DNA from: an uncultured Flavobacteriia bacterium
Lineage (GTDB): Bacteria > Bacteroidota > Bacteroidia > Flavobacteriales_D > Crocinitomicaceae
Reading direction: 5' to 3'
Length of the DNA stretch: 12,254 nt
NCBI GenBank assembly: GCA_903930085.1
Contig: CAIYXD010000199.1
Coordinates: 1 to 12,254, forward strand
The notes beneath the pieces are model-generated. The model was not told where the DNA came from and ran no database searches. It saw only the letters and a list, made by a program, of their open reading frames with translations. The position numbers were made by a program, and so were the translations under genes. This document shows positions 6,485 to 12,254 of the stretch, piece by piece; positions within the stretch are counted from its first letter, which is position 1, and each line of letters starts with the position of its first letter.

Positions 6485-6720
6485 TTTTTTGATTTTTTTA
6501 GAGTGTAAATTTACTATATTTTTTCACGCAGTTTAAGCGAATACGAGAGCAGATCAAAATCAATTGCTTTAGTTTGGGTATGGGAAGGAGTTTACCGTTC
6601 AAATAGCGTATAGTTTTCTTTTTTTATGCGCTTTAAAACCAAATTAAATATGCATTTTAATTATAAACTACTACTTGATATAAGTATGATTAATATTCTT
6701 AAAATGAATTACTTAAAAAT
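6485..6720. other. Intergenic gap between the mla operon and the FKBP gene
   Basis: 236 bases without a gene. It holds the FKBP promoter region (possible -7 TAAATTTA at 6506-6513, no good -33). A 7-bp imperfect hairpin lies at 6605-6611/6626-6632 with a T-rich loop. I found no convincing terminator for the minus-strand operon that ends at 6721. Confidence 0.4.
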
Positions 6721-7674
6721 TTATTTATTTTTTTTCTTCTTGTAGTATTTCCGGAGAAAAAAGGATTGTTTTAAAGCTTCCATATTTTGATTAAAACCAT
6801 CTGTTCCATTTTCTATGTTTTCCATACTTTTAGAAAGATTTAGCCTGAAATTTGTATCCATTAAGAGCGTTCCAATTGCTCCTTCACCATTTTTTATCCG
6901 CTGTGAAACACTTTTTAAATCGCCAGTTATATAGGCAAGTGTATCCGATGCAAACTTAATATTTACAATAGTTTGTTTTAATTTTCCCTCTAAACTTTCG
7001 TCTGTAATTAGTGCACCCAAAACGCCTTTTCCCAATTGAACATCTTTGATTAAACTGGAAAGATCCCCTGTGATAGAAGCGGTTCGATCACTCGTCATTT
7101 TAATATTTACAACCGCTTGTTTTAAATTTATAGCGACGGAAGAATCCATTAATATACTCCACAAATTATTATCATTGTTTAGTCGCTCTATGATTTCCCT
7201 TAAATTGCTCGCAATGACAGAAACATCTTCATTCGTCCTTCCAATTGTTTGAATCATTTGATCTGTTTCAAAGGGAAGTTTAGTCTGTAAAAAATCGCCA
7301 TCTTGAATTCCGGGCGAATCTTTTAATCCTGGAGTAATATTTATCAGTTTATTCCCCATTAATCCATCCGTTCCAATACTCGCAATTGAGTTCTTTTTAA
7401 TGTATGGTTTTGTCTTGTCTTTAATCACCATTACGACAGTTACATTGGAGTCACTTATGATATCAACCGATTCCACTGTTCCGATATTTATTCCACCTAA
7501 ACGCACATTATTTCCTGGAATTAGGCCGTTTACATCTTTGAAATTTGCTTTTACGCGAAACTTTGAACTGAATAGATTCTGTTTTTCACCAATGAAATAA
7601 AGCGCGGAAATAATAAAAAGTGTGCCCACCAGCACAAATATTCCTACTCGGATATTTTTTGATTTTTCTACCAT
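6721..7674 (-). CDS. mlaD: MlaD-type MCE-domain protein of the lipid ABC transporter
   Basis: This is the substrate-binding, membrane-anchored part of an MCE lipid transporter that moves phospholipids across the periplasm. One membrane helix lies at about residues 9-29. The MCE domain spans about 38-117, with FKDVNGLIPGNNVRLGGINIGTVESV and GLMGNKLINI as its hallmarks. The rest (to residue 317) is helical and contains a tandem repeat of about 47 residues (see the repeat entry), ending in a lysine-rich tail, YYKKKKNK. The gene starts two bases after the ATPase stop and is last in the operon. The symbol follows E. coli. Bacteroidota forms are longer than the E. coli protein because of the extra C-terminal helices, which in related proteins form a channel or needle. 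The family assignment is firm; lipid specificity is inferred. Confidence 0.9.
   Translation of the reverse strand: MVEKSKNIRVGIFVLVGTLFIISALYFIGEKQNLFSSKFRVKANFKDVNGLIPGNNVRLGGINIGTVESVDIISDSNVTVVMVIKDKTKPYIKKNSIASIGTDGLMGNKLINITPGLKDSPGIQDGDFLQTKLPFETDQMIQTIGRTNEDVSVIASNLREIIERLNNDNNLWSILMDSSVAINLKQAVVNIKMTSDRTASITGDLSSLIKDVQLGKGVLGALITDESLEGKLKQTIVNIKFASDTLAYITGDLKSVSQRIKNGEGAIGTLLMDTNFRLNLSKSMENIENGTDGFNQNMEALKQSFFLRKYYKKKKNK
6763..7161 (-). repeat. Protein-level tandem repeat in the MCE protein, 2.8 copies of about 47 residues
   Basis: Residues 172-217, 218-265 and 266-304 align. Each begins W/G-x-L-(I/L)-x-D, with LWSILMDSS, VLGALITDES and AIGTLLMDTN as the starts. Each continues with L-K/S-x-x-x-x-N-I, and the first two add ITGDL and end G-x-G. 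The third copy is shortened. The sequence is diverged at DNA level, so the repeat is old. Confidence 0.7.
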
Positions 7675-7676
7675 AA

Positions 7677-8441
7677 TTATTCAAAAAAGGATTTAACTTT
7701 TTGGTCAAGTGAAGATTTTAGCTCGTTGTAGGTTCCTTCTGCGTAACATTTGCCATCGATTAACAATACGATTCTATTTGCTACCAATTTTACACAGTAA
7801 ATATCGTGTGAAATAATAATGGAGGATGTGTTGTATTTCTGTTGAACATCAATCATCAAATTACTGATTTCCTTTCCTGTAATTGGATCTAATCCCGTTG
7901 TTGGTTCATCATAAAGTATAATTTCCGGTTTTAAAATAAGTGTTCTTGCTAATGCAATTCTTTTTTTCATGCCTCCAGAAAGCTCAGCCGGCATCATGTT
8001 TTCTGTATTCGGAAGTCCAACATTTGTCAAGGCTTCGTGGACTAAAAAATCCACTTCTGATTTGCTTTTTTTTATACCATGACGCCGCAATGGAAATTCC
8101 AAGTTTTCACGAACTGTCATCGAATCATAAAGTGCGTTACTTTGAAAAAGAAATCCAGTTTTCATTCGAATATGGTCTAATTCGGAGCTATTTAATTCCG
8201 GAATACTCTGCCCTAGAACTTCAATTTTTCCTGAATCCGCCTTCAATAATCCAATAATGCATTTAATTAAAACAGATTTCCCAGAACCGGATTTCCCTAA
8301 TACAACAATGTTTTCTCCTTTGTATAAAGTCAAATTAAAATCCCTCAACACATGATTTGTCCCAAAAGTAATATTCAATTTCTGGATGGAAATCATTATT
8401 TCTCTGCCATTTGCTCGGTCAATTTCTGCTGTTTCCCCCAT
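7677..8441 (-). CDS. mlaF: MlaF-type ATP-binding protein of the lipid ABC transporter
   Basis: This cytoplasmic ATPase drives the MlaE permease. All ABC motifs are present: Walker A GKSGSGKS (49-56), Q-loop Gln100 in LFQSNALYDSMTV, signature LSGGMKKRIALAR (154-166), Walker B IILYDEPTTGLDP (174-186) and the switch His212 in SHD. The wording SGGMKKR and LFQSNALYDS is typical of the MlaF subgroup. The ATG at 8441 lies 6 bases after the permease stop and has AGGAAAG just upstream. A second in-frame ATG at 8396 (MISIQKLNITFG) would give the more usual N-terminus, 15 residues shorter. The gene sits between permease and MCE protein, as expected for one transporter. The identification is firm and the start is open. 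Confidence 0.93.
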   Translation of the reverse strand: MGETAEIDRANGREIMISIQKLNITFGTNHVLRDFNLTLYKGENIVVLGKSGSGKSVLIKCIIGLLKADSGKIEVLGQSIPELNSSELDHIRMKTGFLFQSNALYDSMTVRENLEFPLRRHGIKKSKSEVDFLVHEALTNVGLPNTENMMPAELSGGMKKRIALARTLILKPEIILYDEPTTGLDPITGKEISNLMIDVQQKYNTSSIIISHDIYCVKLVANRIVLLIDGKCYAEGTYNELKSSLDQKVKSFFE

Positions 8442-8447
8442 ACTTTC

Positions 8448-9215
8448 CTATGTTAATCCTAAGACATCCGTAATCTGAACAGCCAATAAGTCAATGATGA
8501 ATACAAGAAGTGAAGCGATTACAACTGCAGAATTTGCGGATTGTCCAACGCCTTCTGTCCCTTTTTCGGAATTAAATCCTTTGAAGCAACCGATTATCCC
8601 AATAATAAAACCAAAGAAAAAAGTTTTAATCAAAGCGGGAAAAACATCGCTATATTCCAATGTTTCAAATACTTGTGTCCAAAATAAATCCCAACTTACC
8701 ACGCCTTGAATATTCGCTCCAAGGTAAGCACCGTATAAGGAAACCGCATTTGCGAAAATTGCGAGCAGGGGAATCATAATTGTCGTTGCAATAACGCGCG
8801 TTACAACCAAGTATTTATAAGGATTTGTTCCAGAAACTTCCATTGCGTCGATTTGCTCTGTTACTTTCATAGAACCGAGTTCTGCTCCAATACCAGAGCC
8901 AATTTTTCCTGCACAGATCAACGCTGTAATTACGGGTGCAATTTCTCGAACTAAAGAAACAGAAACCATCTTTGGTAACCAGGATTCCGCACCAAATTCA
9001 ACAAGCGTTGGCCGCGACTGAATTGTTATTACAAGTCCCATGATAAATGCTGTAATTGCAACCAAACCAAGCGATTTGTAGCCAATAAAAAAGCACTGCC
9101 TTAGTAATTCTGAAAACTCTAATCCTGGTTTAAAAACTTCAATAAAAAATCTACCTGTGAATCGCGTAATCTCTCCAGTTTCATTAAATAGATTGCGGAT
9201 ATCTTGTGTAAGCAT
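8448..9215 (-). CDS. mlaE: MlaE-type permease of the lipid ABC transporter
   Basis: This inner-membrane subunit works with the MlaF ATPase and the MCE protein to move phospholipids. Counting from the ATG at 9215 it has 255 residues. An amphipathic N-terminal helix is followed by about five hydrophobic segments (roughly 47-67, 90-107, 138-165, 195-212 and 230-248). Family hallmarks are VREIAPVITALICAGKIGSG (89-108), ELGSMKVTEQIDAMEVSG (112-129) and the late GTEGVG (219-224). An in-frame TTG at 9263 would add 16 residues and overlap the preceding stop as TTGA, which would couple translation of the two genes. I prefer the ATG because it already gives a full-length family N-terminus. No MlaB or MlaC gene lies in the window. 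Confidence 0.92.
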   Translation of the reverse strand: MLTQDIRNLFNETGEITRFTGRFFIEVFKPGLEFSELLRQCFFIGYKSLGLVAITAFIMGLVITIQSRPTLVEFGAESWLPKMVSVSLVREIAPVITALICAGKIGSGIGAELGSMKVTEQIDAMEVSGTNPYKYLVVTRVIATTIMIPLLAIFANAVSLYGAYLGANIQGVVSWDLFWTQVFETLEYSDVFPALIKTFFFGFIIGIIGCFKGFNSEKGTEGVGQSANSAVVIASLLVFIIDLLAVQITDVLGLT

Positions 9216-9259
9216 AGGTTTTGAGATTAAATCCAAAATGGGAGTAATATGGAAACGTT

Positions 9260-9688
9260 TCAAAGCGATTTACTTTTCGATTCATCCCTGAAAAACGCTT
9301 TTACATGCGCTTTAATTTGTTCTAATGTCATCGAATCTGCTTTTTCTACCGCTTTCAATTTTCCCGCTAGTAGCTTGTCTTTCAAGATTAAATCTTTCAG
9401 TTGCGTCTTCAAGTTACTAGGTCCAAAAACAAAAAGTTCACCTGAATTTTTACTGTTTTCTATAACATTTTTAAGAAACGCTGTCGTTTGGTGTTTTTTT
9501 CTTTCTTCGAATTTTTTTTCTTGGGTAATGTGTTTTTTCCCCATGAAAACAGCTTTATCTATATCATTTTCATGGTGAACTGCGGTTTCGATATTCGATT
9601 TTAGTTCAATAACGCTTTCTATCGAATTATTTAATTTCACGATTATTGCTTTTGAACCGTCAATCCATATTCCAGTTTTACAATTCAT
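9260..9688 (-). CDS. baeRF/Pelota-domain-like 'translational machinery' family protein
   Basis: The 142-residue cytoplasmic protein opens with CKTGIWIDGSKAIIVKL, a strand-turn-strand start matching the VWIDH-x-x-A pattern of bacterial eRF1/Pelota-like proteins (baeRF group, often annotated 'translational machinery protein'). Its second half fits the same family: a helix, then GELFVFGPSNLKTQL (83-97), a K-x-L-A-G-K-L-K-A-V stretch (105-114) and a closing MTLEQIKAHVKAFF (120-133). No GGQ peptide-release motif is present, so it is a single domain and not a working release factor. I start it at the ATG 9688; the in-frame TTG at 9766 would add 26 poorly matching residues. It heads the mla operon, ending 44 bases before the mlaE ATG. 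The match is from memory of the family pattern. The role, perhaps in ribosome rescue or stress, is unknown. Confidence 0.7.
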   Translation of the reverse strand: MNCKTGIWIDGSKAIIVKLNNSIESVIELKSNIETAVHHENDIDKAVFMGKKHITQEKKFEERKKHQTTAFLKNVIENSKNSGELFVFGPSNLKTQLKDLILKDKLLAGKLKAVEKADSMTLEQIKAHVKAFFRDESKSKSL

Positions 9689-10041
9689 AGTTTGTGTATT
9701 AAAAGGGTATCTTTTTTTCGAATTAAAACAAAATAGGAGGGGAATTTTGGAACTGCAAAGCGCCAATTAAACGTGGTGTTGTCGGAAAATAAATTAGTTA
9801 TTCTACTGAGAAAATTTACCATAATACGTGATTTTATTTTTAAAAAAAATACACGTTTAATGGAACTAGAATAGATTTGATTCTGGGTTTAGTAATACTA
9901 CTAATTTAAGCGTTTTTCGTATAAAACCAAATTCTAGTTGGAAATAAATTTACCACTACTAAAAATAAAGGAATAGGTGTAACTATTTTAACCAATTTCA
10001 AACAGAGAAAGACAGTTAAAACGAACGTACAGAATATATTT
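9689..10041. other. 353-base gap between the DUF1801 gene and the baeRF-mla operon
   Basis: No gene or clear terminator was found. The left end holds the candidate operon promoter. A 9-bp inverted repeat, AACTAGAAT (9864-9872) and ATTCTAGTT (9931-9939), spans 58 bases. The right copy also lies inside an imperfect palindrome, CCAA...TTGG (9927-9941). TAAATTTA at 9945-9952 is a possible -7 box on either strand. Confidence 0.4.
9729..9759 (-). promoter_or_regulatory. Candidate promoter of the baeRF-mla operon
   Basis: Read on the minus strand, TTTG (plus-strand 9756-9759) is followed after 20 bases by TATTTTG (plus-strand 9729-9735). This is close to the Bacteroidota -33/-7 pattern and one T short of TAnnTTTG. 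Transcription would start near 9722, leaving a leader of roughly 35 bases before the ATG at 9688. Confidence 0.4.
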
Positions 10042-10491
10042 CTACCTCTTAAATTTTGATTCGTAAAGACTAATCCATTGATCCACTGTCATCTTTTTCA
10101 TCAATTCTGCCAGTAGGTTCATAGGAATGTTTTCCATTTTTTTGAATCGAATACAGCTTTTTCCCATATCTAATTTTTGAGTTGAATGTTTTGGATATTC
10201 CTCCACGAACCAATTTAAAAGCTTCTCATCCGCGTAAATTCCCATATGGTAAACTGCAATAAAATTCTTCTGTGATGCAATTGCCAAAAAGGGAAGAGGA
10301 AGTTTCGAATCGCAGTGATAACCGCTTGGATAGATGGAATGCGGCACAACATAACCAAGCATGCCGTAGGAAATCACTTCTTCAAATCCAGCAGGTAGAT
10401 TGGTGGTTATGAAGTCTCTTAATTGCTGAAAAACAGCTTTTCTATCTTCTGGAATTTGTGCAATATATTCCTCTGGAGTATTTATTTTCAA
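10042..10491 (-). CDS. DUF1801 domain protein (YdhG-like), TTG start
   Basis: This 149-residue soluble protein matches the DUF1801 family. It opens with TPEEYIAQIPEDR (5-17), has helices around LRDFITTNLPAGFEE (24-38), and the core VISYGMLGYVVPHSIYPSGY (39-58). LPFLAIASQKNFIAVYHMGIY (66-86) and the late KSCIRFKKM follow. The fold is SRPBCC/YdhG-like and the biochemical role of the family is not settled. No ATG exists between the upstream in-frame stop and the conserved start, so TTG at 10491 is the most likely initiation codon; it gives the usual N-terminus. A perfect palindrome, ATGAATTCAT, lies 40-49 bases upstream (10531-10540) and could be regulatory. The gene follows the MFS gene on the same strand after 91 bases, so co-transcription is possible. 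Confidence 0.85.
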   Translation of the reverse strand: MKINTPEEYIAQIPEDRKAVFQQLRDFITTNLPAGFEEVISYGMLGYVVPHSIYPSGYHCDSKLPLPFLAIASQKNFIAVYHMGIYADEKLLNWFVEEYPKHSTQKLDMGKSCIRFKKMENIPMNLLAELMKKMTVDQWISLYESKFKR

Positions 10492-10582
10492 TTGGTTATT
10501 TTTTTGTGATTTTACGAAGAAAATTTGAAAATGAATTCATAATTTGTTTACAATTTTAGAAAAATATTTATTTAGTTCTAAA

Positions 10583-11812
10583 TTAAAGAGTGTTTTTACT
10601 ACTATTTAAAAAAGAATCGTTCATTCTGAAGAGTATAACGAAGGAAGATATTCCAGTAAGGATACCAATACATAAAATTGCAATTTCAAGACTAAAGAAA
10701 TCAGCTAAGATTCCTGTTAGTATGGCTCCAATGGCGTAACCTAAATCGCGCCACAAACGGAATATTCCAATACTTTTTGCGCGATCCAAAGGATGTGTGT
10801 TTTCTGCTATCGTTGCTAAAAATGTTGGGTAAACCATTGCTGTTCCTATTCCTAATAGGATAGAAAGCACTAAAAAATGGCTCGTTTTTTCTGCGAATAC
10901 CAAAAACACTAACGCAATTGTTTGCAGGAACATTCCCCAAAATAGCAGTTTTCTTTTAGAATATTTGTCTGCCATTTTACCAGTGAATAATTGGCTTATT
11001 CCCCAAACTGCCGGGTAAATTGCCGTTAAAATTCCAATTTCTTTTAGTTGAAATCCTTTTGTTGCCAAGAAAACAGGTAAAATTCCCCATACCATTCCAT
11101 CGTTTAAATTGTTTATTAGTCCTGCTTGGGTAACAGAACCAAGATTTTTATGTTTCCACGTCGTTTCCCAAAAAACATGTTTTAATCTGGAAATTGAACT
11201 TGTTACAGCTTCCTTGAGCACATGCTGACTCGTGTCTTTCACCAAAAAGATGCTTCCAAATAACCCAAAAAATAAAAGTACAAAACCGATATAAAAAGGG
11301 TACGGCCTGAGTCCGTATTCGCCCGCTAACCATCCAGTTAAAAAAGCAACTAGTGCAACGGATAAATAGCCCGCAAATTCGTTAATTCCCATTGCAAATC
11401 CGCGTTGTTTTTCGCCTACAAGGTCGATTTTCATCATAACCGTTGTAGACCAGGTTAAACCTTGATTTATCCCAAGTAGCGCATTTGCAGCGATTATCCA
11501 ATTCCAGTTTGGCGCGTATAGTAATAGAAAAGGTATCGGAATTCCAAAAATCCAGCCAATGACCAATAATTTTTTTTTACCAAATAGATGCGCCAATGCT
11601 CCAGTAAAATAGTTTGTTGTTGCTTTAACTGTTCCAAAAACGACAATAAAGGAAAGAATGGCGGTATTTGCAGAAATGCCAAAGTCTAAAGTTGCTATTT
11701 GAGGAAGAATGGAACGCTCCAAGCCAATCATTCCACCAACAAATCCATTTATAATAACCAATAATGTGAATTGTTTCCAGTTTTCTTTCAGTCCGAGCTG
11801 TACATTTTTCAT
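10583..11812 (-). CDS. Major facilitator superfamily transporter, substrate unknown
   Basis: The 409-residue inner-membrane protein has about 12 hydrophobic segments in two halves. A charged central loop at about 192-228 (VKDTSQHVLKEA...) separates them. Each half has a loop 2-3 motif: GALAHLFGKKKLL (71-83), where the usual Asp is replaced by His, and GKMADKYSKRKLL (278-290). Other marked segments are NGFVGGMIGLERSILP (22-37), NALLGINQGLTWS (110-122), KIDLVGEKQRGFAMGINEFAGY (128-149) and FRLWRDLGYAIGAILTG (351-367). This resembles a widespread MFS subgroup of undefined substrate. I chose ATG 11812; two TTG codons upstream would add six residues. It lies downstream of a Crp/Fnr-family gene on the same strand, with a possible operator between them, so that regulator may control it. 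Efflux is as likely as uptake. Confidence 0.9.
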   Translation of the reverse strand: MKNVQLGLKENWKQFTLLVIINGFVGGMIGLERSILPQIATLDFGISANTAILSFIVVFGTVKATTNYFTGALAHLFGKKKLLVIGWIFGIPIPFLLLYAPNWNWIIAANALLGINQGLTWSTTVMMKIDLVGEKQRGFAMGINEFAGYLSVALVAFLTGWLAGEYGLRPYPFYIGFVLLFFGLFGSIFLVKDTSQHVLKEAVTSSISRLKHVFWETTWKHKNLGSVTQAGLINNLNDGMVWGILPVFLATKGFQLKEIGILTAIYPAVWGISQLFTGKMADKYSKRKLLFWGMFLQTIALVFLVFAEKTSHFLVLSILLGIGTAMVYPTFLATIAENTHPLDRAKSIGIFRLWRDLGYAIGAILTGILADFFSLEIAILCIGILTGISSFVILFRMNDSFLNSSKNTL

Positions 11813-11831
11813 TCCATCAATTTTCAACAAA

Positions 11832-11847
11832 ATTCCAAATTCGGAAT
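11832..11847. promoter_or_regulatory. Candidate operator with Crp-type 5-6-5 geometry
   Basis: ATTCC (11832-11836) and GGAAT (11843-11847) are exact inverted repeats with a 6-base spacer, the same arrangement as Crp/Fnr-family sites. The site lies 19 bases upstream of the MFS ATG, just downstream of the regulator gene. A second small palindrome, GTTAA-AAA-TTAAC, follows at 11850-11862. Both arms are short, so chance is possible. Confidence 0.3.
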
Positions 11848-11875
11848 CAGTTAAAAATTAACAAATGATAATTAA

Positions 11876-12254
11876 TTACAGATTTGCTCTAATTCTACTC
11901 AAGCTAACTGGCGTGATTCCAAGATAAGACGCTATATATTTTAATGGAATTCTTTGTAAAATTTGAGGATTTTCTCGCAGTAAATTATGGTAGCGCTCCT
12001 CTGCACTATGAAACTGAATACTTTCCAATCGGTGAATGGATTGCATATGTGATTCTTCAAAAATTTTCCTAAATAATCTTTCAATAGATTGAAATTCTGA
12101 ATAAACTAGTGTTAATTTATCGGTTGGAATTAACACTAGTGTTGCTGCTTCTAGCGCTTGAATTGCTTTACTGGAAGGTTTTCCTGAAAATAAGCTTTCT
12201 ATTCGTGCAACGATTGTGTTTTCAAATTGAAAACTTTCTGTTATGTCTACTCCA
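11876..12254 (-). CDS. C-terminal part of a Crp/Fnr-family transcriptional regulator, 5' end outside window
   Basis: The frame is open to the window edge, giving 125 visible residues, so the GTG at 12136 is internal. The first part is the end of a cyclic-nucleotide-binding-like beta roll: FENTIVARIESLFSGKPSSK and AIQALEAATLVLIP. In Bacteroidota this is the typical sensor ending. A dimerisation helix follows, then the DNA-binding domain with AEERYHNLLRENPQIL and a final helix-turn-helix, IPLKYIASYLGITPVSLSRI. The end at RANL is normal for the family. The canonical cAMP-binding residues of E. coli Crp are not seen in the visible part, so the signal is unknown. It is transcribed toward the MFS gene, with 63 bases between stop and ATG, and is a natural candidate to regulate it. 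Confidence 0.9.
   Translation of the reverse strand, partial: GVDITESFQFENTIVARIESLFSGKPSSKAIQALEAATLVLIPTDKLTLVYSEFQSIERLFRKIFEESHMQSIHRLESIQFHSAEERYHNLLRENPQILQRIPLKYIASYLGITPVSLSRIRANL

Noticed and set aside
6605..6632. Hairpin with T-rich loop as terminator of the mla operon
   Set aside because: It lies 89 bases after the stop, has a 7-bp stem with a wobble pair, and no T-run follows on the minus strand.
9249..9578. 109-codon plus-strand frame opposite the baeRF-like gene
   Set aside because: Phe/Ser-rich antisense shadow; the minus-strand frame carries the family pattern.
10570..10583. ATTTAG-TT-CTAAAT hairpin at the end of the MFS gene as a terminator
   Set aside because: Only 6 bp, five of them A-T, and partly inside the stop codon; too weak to call.

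Overview
The window looks like a chromosomal stretch from a member of the Bacteroidota, most likely the class Flavobacteriia or a close relative such as the Crocinitomicaceae. The DNA is AT-rich and clear Shine-Dalgarno sites are scarce. The gene content fits: a Bacteroidota-type outer-membrane porin C-terminus, a TonB-dependent receptor with an N-terminal carboxypeptidase-regulatory-like domain, SPII lipoproteins, an MCE/ABC lipid transporter without MlaB or MlaC nearby, and a Bacteroidota-style Crp/Fnr regulator. No mobile element, tRNA, rRNA or CRISPR array was seen.

Left part, plus strand (1-2640): the 3' end of a beta-barrel gene (1-459), then a 421-base gap holding two good hairpins, then fabG (881-1627). 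Two small cysteine-containing lipoprotein genes follow (about 1643-2137 and 2264-2566). They share one cysteine pattern and look like diverged paralogues. The second ends at a clean terminator (2590-2618).

Middle, plus strand (2647-5942): a three-gene unit lying between two terminators. It encodes a small exported or membrane-anchored protein with His/Cys clusters, a 773-residue TonB-dependent receptor, and a lipoprotein of a kind found with such receptors. The His/Cys clusters and receptor motifs reminiscent of zinc receptors make metal uptake the best guess, but the substrate is not shown by the sequence. A 15-bp bidirectional terminator separates this unit from a convergent SlyD-like FKBP prolyl isomerase with a His-rich tail (5978-6484).

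Right-middle, minus strand (6721-9760): an apparent operon read right to left. A baeRF/Pelota-like 'translational machinery' protein comes first, then the MlaE-type permease, the MlaF-type ATPase and an MlaD-type MCE protein. The genes are separated by a few bases or a few tens of bases. The last three form an inner-membrane lipid transporter. The MCE protein carries a tandem repeat of about 47 residues after its MCE domain.

Right end, minus strand (10042-12254): a DUF1801 protein with a TTG start, an MFS transporter of unknown substrate, and the C-terminal part of a Crp/Fnr-family regulator running off the window. The short gap between regulator and transporter holds a 5-6-5 inverted repeat that has the geometry of a Crp-type operator.
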